NCBI GenBank assembly: GCA_027459485.1
Contig: DAIDIG010000002.1
Span: 62,001-126,000, forward strand
Direction: 5' to 3'
Origin: Bdellovibrionales bacterium
GTDB taxonomy: Bacteria; Bdellovibrionota; Bdellovibrionia; Bdellovibrionales; UBA1609
Length of the DNA: 64,000 bases
Shown here: piece by piece, positions 54,193-61,298 of the stretch
How positions within the stretch are numbered: the stretch's first letter is position 1
Layout of the letters: every line of letters starts with the position of its first letter
Program-made: the position numbers and the translations under genes
Notes under the pieces: model-generated
The model's database searches: none
What the model was told of the DNA's origin: nothing
Seen by the model: the letters and a program-made list of their open reading frames with translations, nothing else

Positions 54193-54389
54193 TAGGTACC
54201 TGCACTTTCTGTCAAAGACGATGACGTCACTGACGATTGAGTTACAGGAACCTCGGCAGAATCTAGCGAGAGCTGGCAAAAGTGACGATAAACCGTATCG
54301 GCCCAGCTTTCAAGACGCAGATTGTATTCTTCAGCAGAGACAGCAGTAGAGCAGATTTGAACTTGAGACACATCCCACTTTCTCTTCAT
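54192..54389 (-). CDS. 65-residue ORF translationally coupled to the recombinase
   Basis: Starts MKRKWDVSQVQICSTAVSAE with a good AGAGAGG site. Its TAA overlaps the recombinase ATG (TAATG). The product ends in a Ser/Thr-rich tail (VTQSSVTSSSLTESAG) and has no membrane helix. No family is recognised. It might be a regulator or directionality factor of the recombinase (inference from coupling only). Confidence 0.55.
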   Translation of the reverse strand: MKRKWDVSQVQICSTAVSAEEYNLRLESWADTVYRHFCQLSLDSAEVPVTQSSVTSSSLTESAGT

Positions 54390-54446
54390 ACTTTACCTCT
54401 CTTATTTTTTAGTACATTCGCTCCATTCAGATATCAGTAGTTAAAC

Positions 54447-54555
54447 TTCGCACCCGCATTTTATTTACCGCCGTAAGCGCTGACCACCCTCACTCACTCG
54501 TTGGGTGGGGGTGGTCAGCGGTGCAGGCGGTTTTCAATTTAAAAGCGGGTGCGAA
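54447..54555. repeat. 109-bp three-tier inverted repeat (candidate oriT, ori or structured RNA)
   Basis: There are three nested perfect arms. TTCGCACCCGC (54447-54457) pairs with GCGGGTGCGAA (54545-54555), CCGCC (54468-54472) with GGCGG (54526-54530), and GCTGACCACCC (54479-54489) with GGGTGGTCAGC (54509-54519). The central loop is 19 bases. It lies between the recombinase unit and the replication-relaxation-like gene, in a 184-base non-coding gap. Confidence 0.7.
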
Positions 54556-54573
54556 AATTTCTTCGAATTTATC

Positions 54574-55368
54574 TCAACTTACACGTGCGGATTTCACCTC
54601 CTGTTCATTACGCCGACTGCCCACCCACTGAGCAGGGGAGTGAGCAGGCATCCAGAGCTTAGTTAGCGGTTGCGATTGCCCGCTAAAATGGACTAGCGAA
54701 TTAGCCGGGTCTTCGATGACATCGTCGACAAGCGACCAAAAGAACACGGGGCGAGCGTCATTTCGTTTGTCGATGTACCATAGTTTTTCAATCTGTTTCG
54801 CGAGCGATGGAGTGGATGTTAAGTACCAAACGCCGAGGATGTTCTCTTTGGTTCTGTACTCATAAAAGTTGTGTCGGTAGCGGCGCGAATTCTTGCCATG
54901 AAGCTCAAGCTCAATCGCCAAAGACTCTTTTACCCCTTGCCACTCGACTCCCATGATGCCGTCTGGGATGAGGCGATCTTTCGCCCGTTCAACTCCATGT
55001 TTGGCGGCGACACGATATCGAATTTCATGCTCGGGTACCCATGATTGAACGGCTCGGATGCTCTCAAGAGCCAGTCGTACAGCGGTCAGTTTGGTGTCAT
55101 GCTCAAGTAAGTAGCGCGACTGATGCCACTTCGGCGGCAGGTTTGAAACGACAGTCGAGCCTTTTTCGGTGAGTGTCCAAGCCTGCTCGTAAGTCTCGAG
55201 CCCGGGGTTTCGTCTGATGTACATTTGCTTTTCAAGCTTGCGCAATCGCCTCAGCACGGTCGTGAGTTGCACATCCGGAAACACCGTGCGTGCCACTTGC
55301 CGCGTCGTCATAACCGCATAGCTGAGAAGCTTTTCGAAAAGAACCTTATCTCGTTGAGTTAAAACCAT
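54574..55368 (-). CDS. replication-relaxation family-like protein
   Basis: The 264 residues have an N-terminal winged-helix part (LTQRDKVLFEKLLSYAVMTT; VLRRLRKLEKQMYIRRNP) and a second domain. This contains LLEHDTKLTAVRLALESI, RLIPDGIMGVEWQGVKE and LAIELELHGKNSRRY, the pattern of the plasmid replication-relaxation/MobC-like family (nuclease-like D...E.E). It is likely a DNA-binding factor for replication or transfer of the element. The adjacent 109-bp inverted repeat is a possible target. Confidence 0.65.
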   Translation of the reverse strand: MVLTQRDKVLFEKLLSYAVMTTRQVARTVFPDVQLTTVLRRLRKLEKQMYIRRNPGLETYEQAWTLTEKGSTVVSNLPPKWHQSRYLLEHDTKLTAVRLALESIRAVQSWVPEHEIRYRVAAKHGVERAKDRLIPDGIMGVEWQGVKESLAIELELHGKNSRRYRHNFYEYRTKENILGVWYLTSTPSLAKQIEKLWYIDKRNDARPVFFWSLVDDVIEDPANSLVHFSGQSQPLTKLWMPAHSPAQWVGSRRNEQEVKSARVS

Positions 55369-55383
55369 TCATTTGCCTCCTCA

Positions 55384-55854
55384 TTAAATGAAATCGTTAA
55401 ATGCTTTCTCGACGGCGTCGTCTGCCGTTTGAGTTAGCCGACACTCCTCTTGAAGCTTGCTCTCAAACTCTTGGCGCCACGCTTCTTCGAGTCCCGCGCG
55501 CTCAGCTCTCTGCCTCGCGAACCACTCTTTGCGTTCATAGTCGAAATAGTTTTTATCTTGCTTGCGAAGTGCGGCGAGTCGCCTTTCAACTTCTTCGTTG
55601 ATGTAGCGGTCGAACGCTTCTTGGCGTTTCTTCGCCTGCGCGTTTGAGTGGTCGATCCATTTGGGTAACGCCCAAATAATACCCGATAAGAGCACAAGGC
55701 CGGTCAGTATCCAGCGAATGTACGAGATAAGAATCCATGCCGGGTTGCCGGGCCAGTCGGCGCCATTTACGTGCATAGACATGGCCATGAACCAGAAGAC
55801 AGCCAAGCCGATTGCCAGGCTTTGCGCATACCAGTGCGTTTCGTCCTTATTCAA
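55384..55854 (-). CDS. membrane protein with long C-terminal coiled coil
   Basis: The 156 residues contain two membrane helices (SLAIGLAVFWFMAMSMHVNG and ILTGLVLLSGIIWALP). A highly charged helical tail (about 80-150; NEEVERRLAALRKQ, FARQRAERAGLEEAW) follows. The family is not recognised. It is the first gene before the replication-relaxation gene (15-base gap), so probably part of element maintenance or transfer. Confidence 0.65.
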   Translation of the reverse strand: MNKDETHWYAQSLAIGLAVFWFMAMSMHVNGADWPGNPAWILISYIRWILTGLVLLSGIIWALPKWIDHSNAQAKKRQEAFDRYINEEVERRLAALRKQDKNYFDYERKEWFARQRAERAGLEEAWRQEFESKLQEECRLTQTADDAVEKAFNDFI

Positions 55855-55930
55855 GGAACCTCCTTTTTTGTTTTTTTGAAAAGCGGATAAGGAGTGAAGT
55901 TGAGCTGTGAATTACAAAGTGGTGACTCAA

Positions 55931-55963
55931 GTAATAAAAACAGACTCAGTCTGATTTTATTAC
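55931..55963. terminator. 33-bp near-perfect palindrome, bidirectional terminator
   Basis: The two 16-base arms (GTAATAAAAACAGACT and AGTCTGATTTTATTAC) around C55947 differ at one position. The core CAGAC-TCA-GTCTG forms a hairpin. On the minus strand it is followed by TTTTTATTA; on the plus strand by ATTTTATT. It would end the ATPase transcript (stop at 56063) before the membrane-protein operon. Confidence 0.65.
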
Positions 55964-56062
55964 CAAGCGAATTAGGTGAAATGCGATCTATTTAGCAGCG
56001 AAAAGAAAAAGTAGTTCTCAATATATTAAAGTGCAAACGAGAGGCCAATTGCCAAAATGGAA

Positions 56063-57580
56063 TTAGGTTATCGTTTGATTATCAAAAAATAGCGACTGCG
56101 CTAGTGTATTTGCGCGATCAGACAAATCGCCCTTTAGAGACTGAACATATAGAAAATAGATATCGCGACAAATTATCGAGTTTTCTTTTCCGCTTCGCAT
56201 GTGCAGAGCTTGAAGAAGCTCCTGAACCATTTTTTTGCTGTTGTCCCTAAGATCTTTACCAGTGGTCGACAATACTGAGTCAGCGCGGGCGCTATCGAAT
56301 GGTATTTGACTGCGAGGTACATTTAGTTTGGTGCAGATCTGATCCAAAGCGTTTTTCTGATCCGTTAGCCAATGCAGTAATCCAACTTCTGGCGTAACCG
56401 GGAGAAACTTGAACTGACCCTTATTATTTTTTAGATAGGATCTTGACGAGTTTTCCAACTGAACCTGCGCCAGTGTCTCCTCCACATCTTGATCTAAGAC
56501 CCCGAAGCGCCTGGTGGAATCGTTAAGCATCCTGGGAGTCGCCTCAATGAATTTTACAACCTGTGAAGCCCCGCCAATTTTAATGTTTGAATACTGTGGT
56601 ACGCGACTTGATTGCCCAGAAAAAGATGCCTTGAATTTGTCTATGATAGCCTCTAACAAAAAATCGGAATGGTCATCTTCTACAAAAAAAATGACATCTT
56701 TGGCCGATTCTTCAGTGAATGCTACTTGCCCTAAAATATATGATGGGAAACAAGAGTAACAGGCCTTAACATCTCCATCGACGACATCTAGAAATATTAG
56801 TCTTTTTCTGTCAGCTGATTTTATTAGCGTAACTGAGTGAGAGGATAGCAATATAATAAGGTCTTTTTCGGCCGCGATCTTTTTCAAAACACTCAATAAT
56901 TTTACCTGGGCCCTCGGGTGAAGGGCCAGTTCGACTTCGTCGATTAAAATTAAGGATTTAGGCGGCTGTTTTAAGACCGTTCGAATCAGTTTAAGAACGC
57001 AGATTTCGCCCAAACTAAAGTTTCTTTCTGAAAAATAGGCTTTTTTGGTTGGCGCCGTAGTAGTTTCGATTAACAGTGCTTCGCTCATCCCACGAGTGGC
57101 GTTGACTCTTCTTAAATTATTGAATCGCGTTGTATCAAAAATCTCGTTGGCATATTTAATCAAATTTGGGTCAGCGGTTTTAATTTTCTTAGTTTTTAGG
57201 TCCTCTTGGCGAGGTTGGATTCGATCAGGATCGGCGGCAATATGAGCGATAGACCCAAATGGAGCTTGTTCAAACAGCTTCGCATTTTTTCTTGGGGTCG
57301 GTACCCACCGTTCGTTTACGTATTCATATGAAACTTTGCTGCCGTTAATCGTATAAGTTATTTTTGCGCCAACAAAAGAATCTACGCGGCCCTTTGGCGA
57401 GAGCGAAGCCTTAAAATATTTTGGGAATGCCATCGGGTTTCGTATCCTAAGAATGCATGTTAGGAGCGACGATTTTCCGGAACCGTTTAGGCCAGTTAGG
57501 ACCCATACGCCAGACTCAGGTAGTTCGAACTCAAGGTTTTTAAGGCTCTTTAAATTACTGATCTCAATCTTACAGCTCAA
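56063..57580 (-). CDS. ABC-type ATPase with TOPRIM-like C-terminus (OLD/PARIS-like; defence candidate)
   Basis: About 505 residues from TTG 57580 (GGGGGAT upstream); GTG 57592 is an alternative. The N-terminal ATPase has Walker A GLNGSGKSS (residues 30-38), a signature region FSLGEICVLKL, Walker B SLILIDEVELALHP and a switch LLSSHSV. The second half has VIFFVEDDHSDFLLEAII and FGVLDQDVEE, reminiscent of TOPRIM motifs (Glu, then DxD), as in OLD nucleases and AriB. A helical C-terminus follows. It is paired with an upstream small gene in an integrated element, typical of defence cassettes. Function is inferred. Confidence 0.65.
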   Translation of the reverse strand: MSCKIEISNLKSLKNLEFELPESGVWVLTGLNGSGKSSLLTCILRIRNPMAFPKYFKASLSPKGRVDSFVGAKITYTINGSKVSYEYVNERWVPTPRKNAKLFEQAPFGSIAHIAADPDRIQPRQEDLKTKKIKTADPNLIKYANEIFDTTRFNNLRRVNATRGMSEALLIETTTAPTKKAYFSERNFSLGEICVLKLIRTVLKQPPKSLILIDEVELALHPRAQVKLLSVLKKIAAEKDLIILLSSHSVTLIKSADRKRLIFLDVVDGDVKACYSCFPSYILGQVAFTEESAKDVIFFVEDDHSDFLLEAIIDKFKASFSGQSSRVPQYSNIKIGGASQVVKFIEATPRMLNDSTRRFGVLDQDVEETLAQVQLENSSRSYLKNNKGQFKFLPVTPEVGLLHWLTDQKNALDQICTKLNVPRSQIPFDSARADSVLSTTGKDLRDNSKKMVQELLQALHMRSGKENSIICRDIYFLYVQSLKGDLSDRANTLAQSLFFDNQTIT

Positions 57581-57627
57581 CTGATCCCCCACAGAACATA
57601 AGATAATCAAGAACGTAGATACTTGAA

Positions 57628-57659
57628 GACCTTGCATGTTCGGTCGGCCATGCAAGGTC
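57628..57659. promoter_or_regulatory. perfect 11-bp inverted repeat between the two cassette genes
   Basis: GACCTTGCATG (57628-57638) and CATGCAAGGTC (57649-57659) enclose a 10-base loop. It sits in the 86-base gap between the small gene's stop and the ATPase start. No T-run follows, so it is more likely a regulatory hairpin or protein site than a terminator. Confidence 0.6.
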
Positions 57660-57666
57660 AAAGCGG

Positions 57667-58251
57667 TTAATCTTGAGTTTTAACGATCATCGGCCATTGA
57701 GCCTTGTCCCAAGTCTCTGTGTTTAAATCACTACAATACGGGAATAAGAACATGCCGAGGCGATGTAGTTCACTGCGGCTCAGTCCATTTTCCGGTATCT
57801 CAATCTTTACTTCGAAGTCGGGGCGTATCGGGAGTGACAGCCGGCGAGTGGTGGGCTCATCTTTCAATTTGGAAGACGGCTTTTCGACCTTTAGGTCCGG
57901 TTTTTTCGACTTGGCCTGTGTGGTCGATTTTGTTCCGCGAGAGGTCAGAGATCGTTCCCATGCGGCAGGGTCTTGCTTCCAACTAAAAAAGTCATCCAGG
58001 GCTTTTCGAACTCTAGATTTGTAGACCTCGAGACTCTGACCTTTATATTTAGTGGCGTTATGGTTGCAAAATCGCTTGTAAAGAATGTCAAAGTTCTCTT
58101 CTATGTGATCGAGATTCTGCTCTTTTTCATCCAATCCTTCAAAAAAGCTTTTGCATGCAGTTTTTCTCGAAGACGCAGTGTTTTTCGGCAAGATCGCCTT
58201 ATTTTCAACGTGGTCTAAGAAGTTGTAGAGATCATTTACGGACAGATTCAT
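57667..58251 (-). CDS. core-binding-domain-like partner protein of the ATPase cassette
   Basis: The 194 residues have an N-terminal helical domain (about 1-95: LSVNDLYNFLDHVENKAILP ... YKGQSLEVYKSRVRKALDDF) resembling the SAM-like core-binding domain of tyrosine recombinases. There is no catalytic domain. A Lys-rich linker (STTQAKSKKPDLKVEKPSSK) and a C-terminal segment (LPIRPDFEVKIEIPENGLSR) follow. It lies 86 bases upstream of the ATPase on the same strand. ATG 58251 with GGGGGAAA is chosen. Probably the sensor or DNA-binding half of a two-gene system. Confidence 0.6.
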   Translation of the reverse strand: MNLSVNDLYNFLDHVENKAILPKNTASSRKTACKSFFEGLDEKEQNLDHIEENFDILYKRFCNHNATKYKGQSLEVYKSRVRKALDDFFSWKQDPAAWERSLTSRGTKSTTQAKSKKPDLKVEKPSSKLKDEPTTRRLSLPIRPDFEVKIEIPENGLSRSELHRLGMFLFPYCSDLNTETWDKAQWPMIVKTQD

Positions 58252-58590
58252 TTTTCCCCCTTGAATGTTTAAGTTTCTGCTCTCGGCAAGGTAAATCTCG
58301 CCGGAACGCTCATTAATGTGGACTTGCCAGTACAACTGTCAAGTTCGTTAAGGCAGTTTTTTTTGAAATATGATGACGCGTTTCGGCTATATGAATCTTA
58401 AACGCTGAATGACCTGTAGTGCGACTGAGCCTGAAAAATGTCGAAGTTCTTTCTGGCGGCGGCTTTTGTGATTTTGGTATTTGGCCTACTGGCCATAGGT
58501 AACATAAAAAATTAAGTACTCGTTTATTTACATAATAAGTCCACGGCCTTAACGCGATCTATTCGTATGAGTCTGATGGGCCAATTGTAT
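58252..58590. other. 339-base gap upstream of the cassette; holds a possible 25-residue ORF
   Basis: This gap must contain the promoter of the minus-strand cassette, which I could not place confidently. On the plus strand it contains a tiny hydrophobic ORF (58438-58515). Otherwise nothing recognisable is seen. Confidence 0.5.
58438..58515 (+). CDS. possible 25-residue membrane peptide
   Basis: The frame reads MSKFFLAAAFVILVFGLLAI followed by GNIKN and a TAA: one membrane helix with a short polar end, like small toxic or regulatory peptides. No convincing ribosome site is present (GCCTGAAAA), so it may be chance. Confidence 0.25.
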   Translation: MSKFFLAAAFVILVFGLLAIGNIKN

Positions 58591-58806
58591 TTACCCCGCC
58601 CAATCCAGTTTCAGCTTCTTCTTCTTGTGCACGCAATCCAACAGGTACATGTCGATCAGCTTTTGATAGGGGATGCTGGTTTCGGCGCTCAAACTTTTAA
58701 AGTAATCGATGACTTCGGGGCTCAAGTTGATGCCGACGCCGATCTTTTTACCCTTTAGAGGGTTTGCGACCTCTTTCATTTTTGAAAAATTATATTCCTT
58801 CTTCAT
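58591..58806 (-). CDS. brnA: BrnA-like antitoxin (ribbon-helix-helix)
   Basis: The 71 residues start MKKEYNFSKMKEVANPLKGK, then the CopG/BrnA pattern VGINLSPEVIDYFKSLSAET and SIPYQKLIDMYLLDCV. It neutralises the BrnT toxin and represses the operon by binding DNA as a dimer. It overlaps the brnT frame by 17 bases, the usual brnTA arrangement. The start at 58806 matches family size. Confidence 0.8.
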   Translation of the reverse strand: MKKEYNFSKMKEVANPLKGKKIGVGINLSPEVIDYFKSLSAETSIPYQKLIDMYLLDCVHKKKKLKLDWAG

Positions 58807-59073
58807 AAAAACGCCTTTCTCGCTTCGTCGCTCGTCTTGCCGAAATGATTCGAACTTTATCAAGCGGCCCGCGGTAGCAATGCACAACGACTAATATTCG
58901 GTTTTCAGAACTGTATCCAATGGCGATGTACCGTTCTTCATACGTTGAATGGCTGTCATCGACGAAAAAGCGAATGTTCGGGGCGGTGAAAACTTGCTGT
59001 GCTTCTTCAAACCAAACACCGTGCTTTTTGCGATTCGCTTTGTTCTTTTTTCGTCCCATTCAAATCGGACCAA
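58790..59073 (-). pseudogene. brnT: BrnT-like toxin gene with a frame break at an A6 tract
   Basis: The expected BrnT start VRFEWDEK is read from TTG 59073 (GAGG upstream). The rest (KNKANRKKHGVWFEEAQQVF ... RIISARRATKRERRFYEEG) is in the -1 frame. The switch falls at the A6 tract 59046-59051; one extra A would restore a full 90-94-residue BrnT ribonuclease. An internal ATG at 59059 could still express a version lacking the FEWD strand. It may be a true pseudogene, an assembly error, or slippage-dependent expression. Confidence 0.75.
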
Positions 59074-59090
59074 CTGTGCCTCGCCATGAC

Positions 59091-59116
59091 ATAGATTATA
59101 TCTAGATTTAATCTAT
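59091..59116. promoter_or_regulatory. palindromic operator upstream of brnT
   Basis: ATAGATTA (59091-59098) and TAATCTAT (59109-59116) are perfect inverted arms around TATCTAGATT. They lie 18 bases from the TTG start. The AT-rich setting suggests the autoregulated brnTA promoter, bound by BrnA. Confidence 0.6.
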
Positions 59117-59145
59117 ATGTAAATAAGAAGTTTAATACATGTATC

Positions 59146-59337
59146 TTAGCGAAATCTATTAGCCTCTTTCGGAAACATCACGATCGGTTGCCAATCTATC
59201 TTAAGCACGCGTCGAATGGCACTGTCGACGCGCATGACACATTGTCTAGAATGGCATCCGGACAAATCCCGGACGGGCAGTCTGAATTCAGATGCAGCGT
59301 TCAGTATCATCAAAACAAAAAGTAAGCGATAAACCAT
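59146..59337 (-). CDS. 63-residue secreted protein with a Cys pair
   Basis: Begins with a signal-like segment MVYRLLFVLMILNAASEF. A short mature part with CHSRQC follows, then a basic region VDSAIRRVLKIDWQPIVMFP. The ribosome site AGGGGG is strong, and it follows the HTH gene by 8 bases. No family is recognised. Confidence 0.6.
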   Translation of the reverse strand: MVYRLLFVLMILNAASEFRLPVRDLSGCHSRQCVMRVDSAIRRVLKIDWQPIVMFPKEANRFR

Positions 59338-59345
59338 AGAGCCCC

Positions 59346-59588
59346 CTATAAATTGATTTCTTTTAGACGCCGTATTTCGCCGACGGTTAGGCCGACACCC
59401 GAAAAACGAGCCTGCTTCAGCTTCTGCAAATGAAACTGAATTGCGTTCTGCGATTTTTTGTAGTGTTCAGCCAGCCGCCGACGGGACCAACCCTCAATCC
59501 AACGTAAACGTGCCAGCTCCGCTAGATTTAGCTTCGGTTCCCGCCACTGAATCGGGTAGGTGAGTACCCAATCCAGAAGTTCGTCCAC
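59346..59588 (-). CDS. small helix-turn-helix protein
   Basis: The 80 residues contain a HTH (NLAELARLRWIEGWSRRRLA, EHYKKSQNAIQFHLQKLK) of the homeodomain/MerR-like type. It may be a transcriptional regulator or excisionase-type factor. The GTG start at 59588 has no clear ribosome site. It is the last gene before a 9-bp copy of the tRNA 3' end (59599-59607). Confidence 0.65.
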   Translation of the reverse strand: MDELLDWVLTYPIQWREPKLNLAELARLRWIEGWSRRRLAEHYKKSQNAIQFHLQKLKQARFSGVGLTVGEIRRLKEINL

Positions 59589-59598
59589 GTTAGAGCTG

Positions 59599-59607
59599 CG
59601 GGTACCA
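59599..59607 (+). other. possible right attachment site (9-bp copy of the tRNA 3' end)
   Basis: CGGGTACCA here is identical to tRNA-Leu positions 52529-52537 and in the same orientation. If real, it closes a 7.1-kb element with the recombinase at the other end. Nine bases is short, so chance cannot be excluded. Confidence 0.3.
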
Positions 59608-59723
59608 TCGAGAAATTATTGAGAAATATCAAAAATGTAATTGCCTGATTTTTCGGCACTGGATCTTCAGGTGCAGAATTAGCGTGCGGCCCAACTAAAA
59701 TTTGCTGCAAACGATGCCTGCAG

Positions 59724-60665
59724 TTATTTTGGCAATAGCCATTTTCGAAAATGGCGTATGAGTTCATCGCTTTTCATCAAAGCTTCAGAGGCCAGTAACG
59801 AATTTTGTGGTTCTTGCGAAGTCACCACTCGTCGATCTTGAGATAAGACCCACTTGTTGACTGCGCGGTCAAAATAGTTAGCCAACCAAGAAAGTGGCGG
59901 CCATGCCAAATGGGCGCGATGCCCTTGTAGGTACAACTTTGTGTGACTGTCATCGACTGGTGCAAATGCAAGGCTCAACATATACTTTGGGCTTATGTAA
60001 TTCAGCCATATGTTAGGGAATAACAGTTCGACAAAACTTTTTTCTGGGTCGCCGAAATAGAATTTAATGCCATCATCTGACAATTCAGCTTTTGGATGCT
60101 GACCAACTTTTGAAAAGCGGCCAATTGAAGTTCGGTGTACAAACGGCAAATGTGAAAAATCGAGTTGATTTTCAACCGACCGGGTGAAATGCACGGGCCA
60201 CAATTCTGAAAATCGGTAAGTATAAAGCCTTTCAGGGGCTTGTTTGAACCAGTTTGGTTTAAGCTCCTTGCACTCGTCGTCTTGCCATTTTATCCAAATC
60301 CAACCAGCAAATTCGAATGTCTCGTAACGCTTGATTTTCAATCCGGGCGCCGGCTTTTGTATTTCTGGTATAAATGCACAATGCCCGTCTTGAGAAAATT
60401 CGAATCCGTGAAAAGGGCATACAATTCGATCGCCATTTATTGAGCCTAGACTGAGTTTGGCGCCACGATGCGGACAAATATTTGACTGAATGATGACTTT
60501 TTTATCTGAATTTCGCCAGGCTACAAGAGGTAACCCAAATCTTGTAAATGACAATGGCTTTTTTCTCGCAACTTCACTCGATTCTAAAACGACATACCAA
60601 CCAGGTGGTAAAGTGAAGGCTTCGCTATGAAAACTTGGCTTAGTTCTCAAATCCATCGATGTCAC
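59724..60665 (-). CDS. Rieske [2Fe-2S] non-haem iron oxygenase
   Basis: The 313 residues have an N-terminal Rieske domain with CPHRGAKLSLGS and CPFHGFEFSQDG (Cys-X-His...Cys-X2-His). A catalytic domain follows with the mononuclear iron ligands in ENQLDFSHLPFVHRTSIG. It belongs to the ring-hydroxylating, VanA or pheophorbide-oxygenase-like group; substrate unknown. A separate reductase is expected but not present nearby. Start GTG 60665 or ATG 60656. Confidence 0.85.
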   Translation of the reverse strand: MTSMDLRTKPSFHSEAFTLPPGWYVVLESSEVARKKPLSFTRFGLPLVAWRNSDKKVIIQSNICPHRGAKLSLGSINGDRIVCPFHGFEFSQDGHCAFIPEIQKPAPGLKIKRYETFEFAGWIWIKWQDDECKELKPNWFKQAPERLYTYRFSELWPVHFTRSVENQLDFSHLPFVHRTSIGRFSKVGQHPKAELSDDGIKFYFGDPEKSFVELLFPNIWLNYISPKYMLSLAFAPVDDSHTKLYLQGHRAHLAWPPLSWLANYFDRAVNKWVLSQDRRVVTSQEPQNSLLASEALMKSDELIRHFRKWLLPK

Positions 60666-60938
60666 GCAACTCGACCTTTCTCTGTTAAATTTATCCGTTC
60701 GCTTCTCAGTATCAAATCGTTTATGTGCAGCACCATATTATGGACGATCAAGCCAAACCCCGTTGATTATCGTACAGGTGGTCGATTCGAAAGAAGACAA
60801 ACTTAAAAGAATAGAAGAAGTGGCGGATTACGGGCGGGCCGTGACAGAAATTGAAAGTCCTCAGAGGGAAAAGACTTTTGACTAGTCCGGTTGCCGGCGC
60901 ATTTTGCGGTGGCCGACCGAAAGAGCTATAAATAGTAA

Positions 60939-61298
60939 ATGAAATCAATTTTTTTAGCTGGCCTGGTCGCGCTTTCGGCGTCGCCCGCTTTTGCATTCAC
61001 TAAAATGTCGAGTGTGGATTGGCTGCGAAATATTCGCCATGGCGTGACCCAAGAACTATGTGGGCCCCGCAGTTACATTCGCAAGTGCACGACTATCGGG
61101 CCATCGAAGTGCACCCCCGAAGTCGTTTCGGCGCTCGACCGATGCGTTGCGAAGATGAAGCTCCCCGAAAAAATTGACCCGTTGAACGAGGGTGTAGAGA
61201 TGGGGTCGCAGCTCGGTCAGTGCGTCGGTCGCCGTGTCGAAAAGACATCGAAGCGAAAACTAAATTTCAACGAAAGCATGTGCCGCAGTGTTGAATAG
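60939..61298 (+). CDS. small exported Cys-containing protein
   Basis: The 119 residues have a signal peptide (IFLAGLVALSASPAFAF) and Cys residues in ELCGPRSYIRKC, SKCTPEVVSALDRC, GQCVGRR and SMCRSVE, likely disulfide-linked. The family is not recognised. It overlaps the following gene by 11 bases. Confidence 0.65.
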   Translation: MKSIFLAGLVALSASPAFAFTKMSSVDWLRNIRHGVTQELCGPRSYIRKCTTIGPSKCTPEVVSALDRCVAKMKLPEKIDPLNEGVEMGSQLGQCVGRRVEKTSKRKLNFNESMCRSVE

